A stretch of 36,618 bases of DNA from assembly GCA_021371995.1 (NCBI GenBank), contig JAJFVA010000038.1, positions 1 to 36,618 on the forward strand. Reading direction: 5' to 3'. Under the pieces are notes generated by a model. It was not told where the DNA came from, searched no databases, and saw nothing but the letters and a program-made list of their open reading frames with translations. The number at the start of each line of letters is the position of its first letter. Position 1 is the stretch's first letter. Below, in pieces: positions 1 through 8,719 of this stretch. This DNA is from Methanoregulaceae archaeon (GTDB taxonomy: Archaea; Halobacteriota; Methanomicrobia; Methanomicrobiales; Methanospirillaceae). A program made the translations under genes and the position numbers.

Positions 1-294
1 GTCAGCGATGCTTCCGGGATCCCATGCCCGTTTCCACAAGGCCTGGCATCTGCCGGAGAGACGGGAATGACAGCCATGAGCGAAACGGTTTACTACCCTG
101 CCCCTGGTGATCCTGACGGAGATGGCTATTATGAGGATCTGAATGGAAACGGACATACCGATTTCGCTGACCTTATCCTCTATTACAATACCATGGACTG
201 GATCAGGGAGAATCAGCCTGTGAATTGTTTTGATTACAATGCAAACGGCACTATCGACTTTGCCGACATGATAATCCTGTTTGGCGAAGTCTGA
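1..294 (+). CDS. C-terminal end of a secreted protein with dockerin-like calcium-binding domain (partial)
   Basis: The reading frame is open from the first base of the window, so only the last 97 residues of a longer protein are visible. Two Asp/Asn-rich calcium-loop repeats can be read: one around DPDGDGYYEDLNGNG followed by DFADLILYYN, and a second around DYNANGTIDFADMIILF. This double loop-plus-helix layout is that of type I dockerin/EF-hand-like modules, which in Methanomicrobiales commonly close large secreted surface proteins. The domain would bind calcium and may mediate attachment to the cell envelope or to other proteins; that role is inferred. The gene ends just before a T-rich run (306-312) that could terminate its transcript or serve as a TATA region for hisD. 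An internal ATG at 67 is not taken as the start because the frame continues upstream without a stop. Confidence 0.75.
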   Translation, partial: VSDASGIPCPFPQGLASAGETGMTAMSETVYYPAPGDPDGDGYYEDLNGNGHTDFADLILYYNTMDWIRENQPVNCFDYNANGTIDFADMIILFGEV

Positions 295-554
295 ACAGGA
301 TATATTTTTTTATTCGAGGTCAGCGGGATTTCAGGGTTTCAATAAAGACTTTGCAGGCAAGGATACCTGGCCTGGGGTGTATTTCACTCGGCCCCTCCTT
401 TCCACCAGCAATCCTGACATGGCACTCATCCTCGAGCAATGATAATCCCTTCACTATGAAGATCTCCATTTCGTTCGAATCTCAGGGCAAAGAAGAACAA
501 TTCGATTCACAGGTCGAAACATTAACATCGTTTCTTACAGAAGTTATTGCCACT

Positions 555-1799
555 ATGTGGAAGGCAGTGGAGGTTGATGCCTGGATCGCGGGCAGGAAAT
601 CAAGCCTCGAAGAAGCCCGGGGCACGGTGACCGGGATTATTGACCGTGTCCGGAACGACGGGGATACTGCGCTCCGGCAGCTCTCCCGGCATGTCGAGCT
701 GAAGGAGATTGCGGTCTCTGATGAGGAGCGGGAAGCAGCGTACGAAGCAGTGGATGAGAAGATTATCACGAGCCTTGCCGATGCAAAAGATCGGATCGGG
801 CATTTCCATGAGCTCCAGCGATCGCGGGATCTCTGGCTGGAAGAGGTTGAACCCGGGATCGTGCTCGGCATCAAGACGACTCCCCTCCACCGGGTCGGGC
901 TCTATATTCCCGGAGGTCGTGCCGCCTATCCCTCTTCCGCCCTCATGTGCGCCATCCCTGCCCGGGTCGCCGGCGTGGCCGAAATCTGTGCCTGCTCTCC
1001 ACCCCCGATCAGCCCGATGACCCTTGTCGCCCTGGACCTTGCCGGGGTAACCGAGATCTACCGGTCCGGTGGTGCCCAGGCCATTGCCGCGATGGCGCTT
1101 GGCACAGAGACCATCCCGCCGGTGCAAAAGATAGTCGGGCCGGGGAACATCTATGTCACCCTGGCAAAGATGATGCTCAGGGAGCATGTCGAGATCGATT
1201 TCCCTGCCGGCCCGAGCGAGATCGGGATCATCGCGGACAAGACTGCCGATCCACGGATTGTTGCCGCTGATATCCTTGCCCAGGCCGAGCACGACCCGAA
1301 TGCTGCCTGCATCCTGATCACTACCGATTCAAATCTCCCGGAGAAGGTCGGGCGCGAGATAAAGGCAATGACTGAAAAAGCACCACGAAAAGAGATTATC
1401 GTGCAGGCACTGGAAAACTCCGGGTATGTCGTGGTCCGTGATCTTGACGAGGCCATCGCTGCATCCGATGCGGTTGCTCCCGAGCATCTCTCCATTCAGG
1501 TTGCCGATCCCCTGCCGGTAGTCATGAGAGTGCAAAACGCCGGAGCGATATTTGTCGGGCGCTATTCAGCGGTTGCCTGCGGGGACTACGCGGTCGGGAC
1601 AAACCACGTGCTCCCGACAGCAGGATATGCAAAGACCTACTCAGGGCTCGATGTCCAGCACTTCTGCAAGACCGCATCCGTTGAGATGATCTCCCGCGAG
1701 GGACTTGAGGTGATCGGTGACACGGTCGAGACCATTGCTGACGCCGAAGGCCTGCATGCCCATGCAGAATCGGTCAGGGTCAGAAGACGGATAAAATAA
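555..1799 (+). CDS. hisD: Histidinol dehydrogenase
   Basis: HisD catalyses the last two oxidations of histidine synthesis (L-histidinol to L-histidine, NAD-dependent, zinc enzyme) in the cytoplasm. Family signatures are plain: VGPGNIYVTLAK, the DFPAGPSEIG loop, the metal/substrate region DILAQAEHDPNA, the catalytic Glu-His pair in PEHLSIQVAD, the conserved GDYAVGTNHVLPT segment, and the C-terminal GLHAHAESVRVRR with the last metal-binding His. The chosen ATG at 555 gives 414 residues, close to the usual 410-435. The frame stays open upstream, with an ATG at 456 that would add 33 residues and a TTG at 351. Family N-termini begin near WKAVEVDAW, so the extension is probably not translated, but no start has a clear Shine-Dalgarno site. 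No other his gene is adjacent, as expected for scattered archaeal his genes. Confidence 0.93.
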   Translation: MWKAVEVDAWIAGRKSSLEEARGTVTGIIDRVRNDGDTALRQLSRHVELKEIAVSDEEREAAYEAVDEKIITSLADAKDRIGHFHELQRSRDLWLEEVEPGIVLGIKTTPLHRVGLYIPGGRAAYPSSALMCAIPARVAGVAEICACSPPPISPMTLVALDLAGVTEIYRSGGAQAIAAMALGTETIPPVQKIVGPGNIYVTLAKMMLREHVEIDFPAGPSEIGIIADKTADPRIVAADILAQAEHDPNAACILITTDSNLPEKVGREIKAMTEKAPRKEIIVQALENSGYVVVRDLDEAIAASDAVAPEHLSIQVADPLPVVMRVQNAGAIFVGRYSAVACGDYAVGTNHVLPTAGYAKTYSGLDVQHFCKTASVEMISREGLEVIGDTVETIADAEGLHAHAESVRVRRRIK

Positions 1800-1982
1800 T
1801 CCATTTTCTTTTGGAATCTGAAGGAATTCAGGTCTTACGTTGTCAGGACCTGGCAGGATCACGTCAGGCTCAAACCCCGGATGTTGCCGGGCTTCTCGCG
1901 GGCTTTTTCCTGGAATGATCCCCAATGGATTGTGGGATAAAATCACTCTCATTTATCATCCCGGCCCCCCGAAATTCTCTCC

Positions 1983-2498
1983 ATGGACGTCATGGGATTT
2001 CTCTGGCCGTTTTTTCTTCCTGTCGTTGCCTTGATCATTGCACTGGTTCACATCCGCTGGAAGCACCTTGCCGGGTGGCAAGCAATAGGCAGCGTGCTGA
2101 TGTGGCAGCTTGCAATCGGTCTTGGGCTTGGCCTTATCTGGGCCGGGCTTGGTCACCTCCTCATGCCGGATATGGTTGCTGAATCGATCGGATGGGCGAC
2201 CGGGAGCCCGTTCCAGCGCGAAGTCGGGATGTGGGATATCGCGCTCGGTATCGTCGGGGTGCTCTGCCTGGTGTTCCGTGATGAAGGGTTCTTTACTGCC
2301 ACCATCATCGGGACAGGGATATTCTACGTGAGTGCAGGACTCGGCCACGTGTACGAGCTCGTGGTCCATGGGGATACGGCGGCATTCAATGCTGGTGCAG
2401 TAATGTATATCGATCTCTTCTACCCCCTCTTTCTAGCCGCACTGCTGATCCTGTACCATAGCAAGAAGAGCGAGGGTGAAAGGAGGCTTGGATCATGA
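1983..2498 (+). CDS. DUF6790-type integral membrane protein
   Basis: A 171-residue membrane protein with about four to five hydrophobic helices (near residues 5-23, 35-63, 85-100, 105-125 and 138-157). The segment GSPFQREVGMWDIALGIVGV is the hallmark of the DUF6790 family, whose function is unknown. A TATA-like ATTTATCA at 1951-1958 lies about 28 bases before the ATG and no Shine-Dalgarno sequence precedes it, which suggests a leaderless transcript. A second ATG at 1992 is a possible alternative start. The 3' end carries an AGGAGG (2481-2486) serving the next gene, and the two reading frames overlap by four bases (ATGA), so the pair is very likely one operon with coupled translation. The link between this membrane protein and the secreted thaumatin-like protein downstream is unexplained. 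Confidence 0.8.
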   Translation: MDVMGFLWPFFLPVVALIIALVHIRWKHLAGWQAIGSVLMWQLAIGLGLGLIWAGLGHLLMPDMVAESIGWATGSPFQREVGMWDIALGIVGVLCLVFRDEGFFTATIIGTGIFYVSAGLGHVYELVVHGDTAAFNAGAVMYIDLFYPLFLAALLILYHSKKSEGERRLGS

Positions 2499-4906
2499 GA
2501 TCTGGAAGCAGGGGGGTAGCTCCGGCGAGGTCATACGTTCTTATCCTGATTGCAGGATTGTTTCTGCTCGGCTGTGCCACCGCGGAAGAGTCTGCTGATT
2601 GCGGGTGTAACTCTACCTGCACAGGCATCCCTTATGCTAGCATGAGTATCGCTTACGAAAACCACACCATTTATTTCCGTAACAACTGTTCCCAGTCAGT
2701 CTGGATCGCTGCGAATATGGGACCCAATGGTCCCCCCTTCGTATTGAACAATGTCACACAGGGGCGGGGATGCACCGGATGCAGTTGTTCGGGGCCATCG
2801 CAAGCCGGCTGGAAGGATAACATGACCTGCTGCCCGTCAATCAACTGTACCCACCAGTCCTGCCCGAACTCGAGCTGCAGCAATGGGGTGGATCTGCCAA
2901 ATGGCGGGGGGTTTGAAGTTTCTCCCGGCCTGCCGGTACATTACACGGTCCAGGCAGATCCTTTGTATGGAGGAAATGCCGCACTGTTCCCGCGGTACGG
3001 GTGCACCCTCTCTCCTGACGGGGTGTACCTGGACTGTGACACCGGTACCTGTTATGTCCAAGGAACCCCCGGAACTCCTCCCGCAGGGATCGTGAAATGC
3101 GGAGGGGTGCCTCCCAACGGACCCCCTGACCAGAGCCCCCAGCTCCCGACTACAAAAATGGAGATCTTTTTTGCCCCCACCAACTGGAGCCAGACCGACA
3201 GTGACTTCTATGATGTCAGCCTGGCTGACGGATACAATGTCCCGGTGCAGATCGAGCCGGTCCCCGGCACCTTCTGGACCGGCGGGACCGCTCATAACTG
3301 GTGCATCCGGGCCGGGGGAACCGTTGACCTGTTTGAGAAGATCCAGCTGGAGGAATACCAGAACCTGAGCGCAAAGATGCTGGTGCTCCGAAACAACCGG
3401 CCGGTTGCCATCTGGAGTTCCTGCAGTTATGAGAGCCAGGTTAACAAGACGGGTCCGGGCCAGCCAAATGCTACGACAGTTTCCGGGCAGGGAGAGAAGA
3501 TCTGGAACCTTTCCTGCTGCAAGGGGAACTGCGGCACCGAGGCCACCTGCCCGATCGGGAATCTCCCTGCGGATCACCAGACCAGTCAGTTCTTCGGAAC
3601 CTTCTATGAGCATACGTATACCTACCAGTATGGTGATGACCAGGCCAATATCCCCTGCAAGGGTGAGAAGGCTACCGGACAGCTCACCAGCTACCTCGTC
3701 ACCTTCTGCGGAGGAAGGGTCCTCGCAACCGCATATACCCACTTCGTGAATGTCACTGCTGGGATTCCAGCAATGGTAAGCGAACCGGCCGATGGAGTCA
3801 ACCTGACCATCAACTCTTCTGCCAACCGGATGAATCAGCGGGTGACCTTCCTGACATTCGATCCCTCTCACCCCCCACAGAACTTCAGCCGGCCAATTTA
3901 CCCGGTCGGAGGTTATTATGAATTCTCTTCGAATATCCCTGATTCGAGTGTCATTCTGATTAACATCACCGCCCGGTACCAGGTCACAGATCCTGCAATA
4001 AACGAGAGCACTCTCCGGTTGTTCACCTATAATGGGACCTGGGTACCACTCACACCGGGTGGTATCGATTCCGTGAACCAGACGGTGTGGGGACATACGG
4101 ATCATTTCGGTGTATTTGCCATTAGCGAGTATGAGCCACCTACTATTGGCAATCTTGATTATACCATTCCGGACCCGGCAGAACCGCTGACCGTGAAGTT
4201 CACGGCCGATGTGGAGGGCAAAACCCCCCTGGTCTTCTCCTGGGACGTCAACAGTGACGGTATCGGGGACTATACCCTGGCTGAACCGGTTCACACCTAT
4301 GATCAACCGGGTGAATACCAGGTCATGCTGACGGTGACCGATGAATCCGGTCTCTCTGCACAGCGATTGGAGACAATGGTGGTCTCCGAATTTGCTATCC
4401 CACTCTCTCCGGGCTGGAACTTCATCTCGGTGCCTAAGAGGCTTGACCCCGCTCATGCAAATGCCTCGATGGTGTTTGCCCCGGTTGAATCAACCATACG
4501 GGTTATCCTTACCTACGATACTTCCTCCGGCCAGTGGGATGTTATGGGTACTGATACACCGGTCATTCCCCTGCAGGGGTTCTGGCTCAATTCGGGTAGT
4601 GCCACCCTTATACCCCTCATGTTCGATGAGAACCCTGCACAGGCACCACCGGTGCTCCACCTCTATCCCGGCTGGAATGCCATCGGCCTTGGCGACACGG
4701 AGCCGCTCTCTGCCAGCCTTGCACTCCAGGCTGTCAGGGAGAACTGGACCGTTCTGATCCCCTTCAATGCCACGGAGCAGCGGTATGAAACCTCCATCAT
4801 CAGGGGGGCGAACGGGACCCATGGTGATGATCGCGAGATGGAGCCGGGACTAGGATACTGGCTGTTCATGGGCAGCGGAGGGGAGCTGCCGGCCACCGGT
4901 GCGTAA
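2495..4906 (+). CDS. Secreted thaumatin-like protein with PKD domain
   Basis: This 803-residue exported protein has an N-terminal signal (about residues 13-30, with LLGC as a possible lipobox). Residues about 57-405 carry thaumatin-family features: the opening IYFRNNCSQSVW, many paired cysteines, DFYDVSLADGYNVPVQI (the strongest family motif), and a closing YTYQYGDDQANIPC...YLVTFCGG that parallels the end of plant thaumatins. An insertion of about 100 residues interrupts the thaumatin core. A beta-rich linker follows (about 410-545), then a PKD domain (about 548-632, with YDQPGEYQVMLTVTD), then a C-terminal module with two LxPGWNxI repeats (residues about 637 and 723). Numerous N-x-S/T sequons suggest glycosylation. 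Start: ATG with AGGAGG eight bases upstream. Thaumatin-like proteins are best known from plants, animals and fungi. The ligand is unknown; beta-glucan or other polysaccharide binding is only a family-based guess. Confidence 0.82.
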   Translation: MRSGSRGVAPARSYVLILIAGLFLLGCATAEESADCGCNSTCTGIPYASMSIAYENHTIYFRNNCSQSVWIAANMGPNGPPFVLNNVTQGRGCTGCSCSGPSQAGWKDNMTCCPSINCTHQSCPNSSCSNGVDLPNGGGFEVSPGLPVHYTVQADPLYGGNAALFPRYGCTLSPDGVYLDCDTGTCYVQGTPGTPPAGIVKCGGVPPNGPPDQSPQLPTTKMEIFFAPTNWSQTDSDFYDVSLADGYNVPVQIEPVPGTFWTGGTAHNWCIRAGGTVDLFEKIQLEEYQNLSAKMLVLRNNRPVAIWSSCSYESQVNKTGPGQPNATTVSGQGEKIWNLSCCKGNCGTEATCPIGNLPADHQTSQFFGTFYEHTYTYQYGDDQANIPCKGEKATGQLTSYLVTFCGGRVLATAYTHFVNVTAGIPAMVSEPADGVNLTINSSANRMNQRVTFLTFDPSHPPQNFSRPIYPVGGYYEFSSNIPDSSVILINITARYQVTDPAINESTLRLFTYNGTWVPLTPGGIDSVNQTVWGHTDHFGVFAISEYEPPTIGNLDYTIPDPAEPLTVKFTADVEGKTPLVFSWDVNSDGIGDYTLAEPVHTYDQPGEYQVMLTVTDESGLSAQRLETMVVSEFAIPLSPGWNFISVPKRLDPAHANASMVFAPVESTIRVILTYDTSSGQWDVMGTDTPVIPLQGFWLNSGSATLIPLMFDENPAQAPPVLHLYPGWNAIGLGDTEPLSASLALQAVRENWTVLIPFNATEQRYETSIIRGANGTHGDDREMEPGLGYWLFMGSGGELPATGA

Positions 4907-4922
4907 TTTTTTTTAAAAAAAA
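4907..4922 (+). terminator. T8A8 tract after the thaumatin-like gene
   Basis: Eight T directly followed by eight A begin immediately after the stop codon. A T-run at a gene end is the usual archaeal termination signal, and the symmetric A-run could pair with it. The 225 bases to the next gene hold no other recognised element. Confidence 0.55.
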
Positions 4923-5131
4923 GCTCCAGGGCCCATTCATGGGGAATGTTTGTCCCGAGTAATCTGCAGCAGAAGAAGACAAGTTCCCTGTGGAGATCTT
5001 TTGGACGGCCTCTGGGCTTCACTGCTCGTCCACATCAGGGGGTTATTGAATACCGGAAAAGACTTAAGGCACTCTTTTCCCAAGCAAACCCTGCCAAACT
5101 TATTTGATACCGCACTGCCACCCTTTCCCTG

Positions 5132-5467
5132 ATGCCCGAAGGTCCCTGCTTCAACCAGGTCTGGTCAGAGATTCTCGAAAAAGACCTGACTCCACGCAAA
5201 GCCGATAACCGGGTCCGGAAGCTGTGCAGGGAGTATTACCTGGTAGAACCCGGCTACGAATTCCGCGGGATCCCAATCATCCTGAGTCGTGCAATGCTCA
5301 TCGGCATTGACGAAGAGGGCTGCAGGATCCTGATGCCCTTCCAAAAACCCTGTTATGGCACCTCGCTCTATGTTATTGATACGGACGGCATGGAGATCGC
5401 ACAAATCCGTGCTGATCTTGGCAGGAGGGAGATGGTTGAACCAGCGGAAAAGACAGGAACCGGTTAA
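5132..5467 (+). CDS. Small conserved-looking hypothetical protein (111 aa)
   Basis: I do not recognise a named family. The protein is soluble with no signal peptide or membrane segment. It has a charged N-terminal helix (EILEKDLTPRKADNRVRKLC) followed by a likely beta-rich half (EFRGIPIILSRAMLIGIDEEGCRILMPF and GTSLYVIDTDGMEIAQI). Codon use matches the neighbouring genes. There is no Shine-Dalgarno site; a TATA-like TTATTTGATA lies about 25-30 bases before the ATG, so a leaderless transcript is likely. It stands alone between convergent-free neighbours on the same strand, and nothing nearby indicates its role. Confidence 0.7.
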   Translation: MPEGPCFNQVWSEILEKDLTPRKADNRVRKLCREYYLVEPGYEFRGIPIILSRAMLIGIDEEGCRILMPFQKPCYGTSLYVIDTDGMEIAQIRADLGRREMVEPAEKTGTG

Positions 5468-5554
5468 AAGAAAACGAGGCGATCGCCAGGATAGTGAAGG
5501 TTAGATTATCCTTTTTGCCATTCGAGCCTCTGTATACATGAGGTACTGCAGTAC

Positions 5555-5788
5555 ATGGTGGATCTTGGAATCCTTGGCGATATTATTGGGAGAGAACTCT
5601 CTTCTTCAAACGGAAGGGAACAGGTCATGAAGTTCCTTACCTCTCCGGAAGGAGTGGCTCTCTTAGAAGAGTTCTTCGAGAGGCCCGAGGCCAGGCCGAT
5701 TGCAGGGAGGCTTCTGATGCCGATACTAGGGAGTCTGGGGGTTCCTGATACCCTGAAACAATCGATACAGCAATATATTCCAAAATAA
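5555..5788 (+). CDS. Small hypothetical protein (77 aa)
   Basis: A short, mostly helical protein without signal peptide or clear membrane helix. The start ATG has GAGGT about 10 bases upstream (5539-5543). Sequence character is amphipathic (DIIGRELSSSNGREQ, LLEEFFERPEARPIAG, GVPDTLKQSIQQYI), suggesting a small helical bundle or peptide-binding protein. No family was recognised. It lies 128 bases upstream of an MFS transporter on the same strand, and a T-rich run right after its stop (5789-5810) suggests it is transcribed separately. Confidence 0.65.
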   Translation: MVDLGILGDIIGRELSSSNGREQVMKFLTSPEGVALLEEFFERPEARPIAGRLLMPILGSLGVPDTLKQSIQQYIPK

Positions 5789-5916
5789 CCTTTTTTTCTC
5801 TTTTCTCTTTCCCACTGTTGATAGAAGTGTGGGAACGTTCCTTCCTGACTGATTCCTGTCGATACTTCTTCCGAAACAAATACATGGAAACCGGCAGACA
5901 ATCCTGTATCATCGAT

Positions 5917-7113
5917 ATGAACCCGGCACCAGCACTGAACCGGTCGATCGCCCTCCGGCTCATCCTCCTTCTTGGCATCGTGAGTCTCTTTGGGGATATC
6001 ATCTACGAAGGAAGCCGGAGCGTTGCCGGGCCTTATCTCCTCCTGCTCGGAGCATCGGCCTTCACGGTTGCATTCATCGCAGGCTTCGGGGAGTTTCTCG
6101 GGTATGCCGCCCGGCTGGTATCCGGGTATTTTTCTGACCGGACCGGGGATTACTGGACGTTCACCATTGCAGGGTATCTTATGATCGGGGCGATCCCGCT
6201 CCTCGTCTTTGCACAGGCTTGGGAAGTGGCAGCGGTCCTGATCCTCATCGAGCGGCTGGGAAAGGGGATCCGGTCCCCGCCAAAGGACACGATCCTCTCC
6301 CATGCTGCACACCAGGTGGGCAGGGGGTGGGGGTTTGGTCTCCATGAAGCGCTCGACCAGGTCGGGGCGATCATCGGCCCGCTGGTGTTCGCGGTCTCTC
6401 TCGCAGTCTATGGAGGATACGGGACGGGGTTTGCCGTCCTCGCGATACCTTTTATCCTCATGGTGGCAGCCCTGGTCTATGCAAAGAGGAGTGCTCCTGA
6501 CCCGGCAGCATTCGAGGAAGAGAGTGCACGGGTATCGGATTTTCCACGGCATTCACGGATCCTGCTCCCTTACGGCACCTTCACGGTCCTGACCATGGCA
6601 GGTTTTGCTGTTTTTCCGCTGATAGCCTACCACTTCAGCGTCGCATCGGTAGTCCCGCCCGCCCAGATTCCGGTATTCTATGCCATCGCCATGGCAGCCG
6701 ATGCCCTGTTTGCTCTCGTGATCGGGAAGTATTACGACCGGGTCGGGATTTCGGTGCTGGTGATAGTGCCGCTTGTAAATCTTCCCATTACCGCCCTGGC
6801 ATTTTCCGGGGGCTATTACGGCGCTCTCGCGGGCAGTGTCCTCTGGGGCATCTCCATGGGAGGGCAGGAGACGGTGCTCCGGGCAGCGCTTGCCGACTTC
6901 ACCTCTATAAAAAAACGGGGGACGGCGTACGGGATCTTCAATACTCTCTACGGGGGTGCCTGGTTTGCAGGGAGCATGGTACTGGGCGTCCTCTACGAGA
7001 TGGACCTTTCAGTGCTCATTGCCTACTCGGTCCTCATGCAGGTTGCAGCACTCGGGGCGTTCTTCTGGCTCCGGAATTCGGCAGGCCGGGGGGCTGCAGG
7101 AGATGGAACGTGA
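5917..7113 (+). CDS. MFS family transporter
   Basis: A 398-residue major facilitator superfamily permease with 11-12 hydrophobic helices from LRLILLLGIVSLFGDIIYEG to the C-terminus. The segments DIIYEGSRSVAGPYLLLLG, SGYFSDRTGDYW (the MFS cytoplasmic loop 2-3 motif) and ERLGKGIRSPPKD are typical of a prokaryotic MFS subgroup often annotated as generic efflux or uptake carriers. The substrate cannot be told from sequence. I chose the ATG at 5917 because the hydrophobic region begins about 13 residues later, as in relatives; ATG 5884 and an earlier TTG/ATT-type extension to 5818 are possible but less likely. The gene is followed by a 208-base convergent gap in which I see only AT-rich sequence. 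Confidence 0.88.
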   Translation: MNPAPALNRSIALRLILLLGIVSLFGDIIYEGSRSVAGPYLLLLGASAFTVAFIAGFGEFLGYAARLVSGYFSDRTGDYWTFTIAGYLMIGAIPLLVFAQAWEVAAVLILIERLGKGIRSPPKDTILSHAAHQVGRGWGFGLHEALDQVGAIIGPLVFAVSLAVYGGYGTGFAVLAIPFILMVAALVYAKRSAPDPAAFEEESARVSDFPRHSRILLPYGTFTVLTMAGFAVFPLIAYHFSVASVVPPAQIPVFYAIAMAADALFALVIGKYYDRVGISVLVIVPLVNLPITALAFSGGYYGALAGSVLWGISMGGQETVLRAALADFTSIKKRGTAYGIFNTLYGGAWFAGSMVLGVLYEMDLSVLIAYSVLMQVAALGAFFWLRNSAGRGAAGDGT

Positions 7114-7321
7114 ACCGATCCGGCCCCCACGAGGTCGGGCGGTAGTGAAGGGGATAGCAGCGAACGTGCGTGGGAGACCTCTATTATTGGTTACAATTAA
7201 CAAATCATCCCGAAATCAGACCGGATTTTTTTCGTTCGAACTGTTACACTAAAAAATTGTTATTTTATACTCTGGATATTTGAAGCGTATTGTCCAGCTT
7301 TTTAAGGCTCTATGGTTCTGT

Positions 7322-8047
7322 TTATGGTGACGAGGATGGGCCTGCTTTAGCATCTGAAATCTCTCGTAAAATTATCTGGACAGCGTTCTTCCCATCCCAA
7401 ATTATTTCACCCAACCAACCCTCTACAGAGACTCTCCTGCCATCAAGCCGGACCAGATTGGTCTGTGGTATCTGCATTTTCGCTCCCAATAACGCCTGAT
7501 CTAATTTCTGGTTAATATTCTTCCTTTCGTCCGGGGAGATCAAATTTATTATATTTTTTCCCAGGAGTTCTTCGTTAGTACTTGCCCAAAACAGGCGCTG
7601 GCCTGCGGGGTTTGTATACACGATTTTTCCCTCCTGTTGAACCATAATGGCATCCGGGGACCAATCTGTCAGGTGACGGTACTTCCTCTCACTTTTATGG
7701 AGATCTTCTATGCTCTGTTTATAACGGGTAATAAGAATTGCCGTTACTATCAGCATCGCGGAAAAGAATAGACGATTGATGAGGGCAAAAATCTCCAATA
7801 TGTCGCGTGGAGAGAGAAAGTAACTGATCGCAAGGAGGATGAGGAAAAAGCCTGCAGCTACGATTGGGGCAAACTTCCACTGCAGATAGAGGGTCAGAAC
7901 CAGAGGGATGAAGTACAGAATCCAGACAGCGAATCCGAGGGGTGTGATGATGTCTGTATAAAAAATCAGGATGGTGGAGATGACGATAACCATTATTATT
8001 TTCAGGAAATTTTCTTCCCTCATCCTGGTAGTTGTAAATGCCGCCAT
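7322..8047 (-). CDS. Membrane-bound PAS-domain protein lacking an output domain
   Basis: The N-terminal half has three to four membrane helices (about residues 12-30, 34-52, 58-76 and 86-104). It is followed by a short helix (KQSIEDLHKSERKYRHL) and one PAS domain with the typical openers SPDAIMVQQEGKIVYTNPAG and GKNIINLISPDE. The protein stops right after ILREISDAKAG, exactly where a histidine kinase or second PAS would normally begin. It is therefore either a truncated sensor kinase or a stand-alone sensor. The ATG at 8047 has GGGGAG eight bases upstream and is preferred over an in-frame GTG at 8056. There is no partner kinase or response regulator in the window. The ligand sensed by the PAS domain is unknown. 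Confidence 0.8.
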   Translation of the reverse strand: MAAFTTTRMREENFLKIIMVIVISTILIFYTDIITPLGFAVWILYFIPLVLTLYLQWKFAPIVAAGFFLILLAISYFLSPRDILEIFALINRLFFSAMLIVTAILITRYKQSIEDLHKSERKYRHLTDWSPDAIMVQQEGKIVYTNPAGQRLFWASTNEELLGKNIINLISPDERKNINQKLDQALLGAKMQIPQTNLVRLDGRRVSVEGWLGEIIWDGKNAVQIILREISDAKAGPSSSP

Positions 8048-8056
8048 ACCTGACAC

Positions 8057-8719
8057 TCCCCCATCTTCTTATCACTCAGGAGTAGTGCAACAGGAGAAAT
8101 AATTTTCCATATAATAGCATTAGAAGCAATCGAATTATTCTATCCATCCGTCATTGAAAAGGGATATATCTTAAACAGTGGCTAAGATAAAATTCAATAG
8201 TTCCACTCTCGTCGACAGGATGGGCTGGTATGTGAGACCGGCCCCATGGAACCGCACCCTGTTTGCGACACTCCGGGTCTCTACGACATTTGCCTCAAAC
8301 AGCAAGGATTCTTTCGTCTAAAATATTCCATTATACGTATATTTTGGCTCGATTCCCGAAACGATGCCCCTTAGCGGCGGGATTCCATGGATGTGACACT
8401 TTTTTCTCACGTGGTTTGGGAAGGTTGTCCAGGGTGAACTCTTCCGGCATGGCAAAAAATATGGTCGAGGTATCCGAAATCACGGGAGCGGTCATCGCGA
8501 TTGTTCGTTTTCCACTATTGTTCCCGGGGATATACCAACAGGAACCGGAATGCCTCGATATCCGTGTACCCGGTTACCCTTGCCACCCGTATTGGGGGGG
8601 CAGGTCCGGATTTATGATTCCCTTCATGCCCGTTTACGATGTAAGGAACTTCTTCAGTCATGAGATTCAGCACCGGATGATAGCCCGGGTGAGGAATGGC
8701 CTGAAAGGCCGGTCATTCT
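8057..8719. other. 663-base stretch without an intact gene; possible decayed coding sequence
   Basis: No convincing intact gene was found. A plus-strand open frame runs 8263-8820 but it overlaps the opposite DUF4349 gene and its composition is poor. Short protein-like pieces appear in different plus frames: MEPHPVCDTPGLYDICLKQQ from 8246; then a GDIPTGTG piece near 8530 in one frame, followed by NASISVYPVTLATRIGGAG near 8550-8600 in another. This pattern fits the remains of a plus-strand secreted-protein gene broken by frameshifts. The evidence is weak. Confidence 0.3.

Noticed and set aside
2837-4456. 539-codon open frame on the minus strand
   Set aside because: It is fully antisense to the thaumatin-like gene, which has a signal peptide, domains and a ribosome site. 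Long antisense frames are common with this codon bias.
5506-6552. 348-codon open frame on the minus strand
   Set aside because: Antisense to the 77-aa gene and to the MFS transporter; no domain or start signal.
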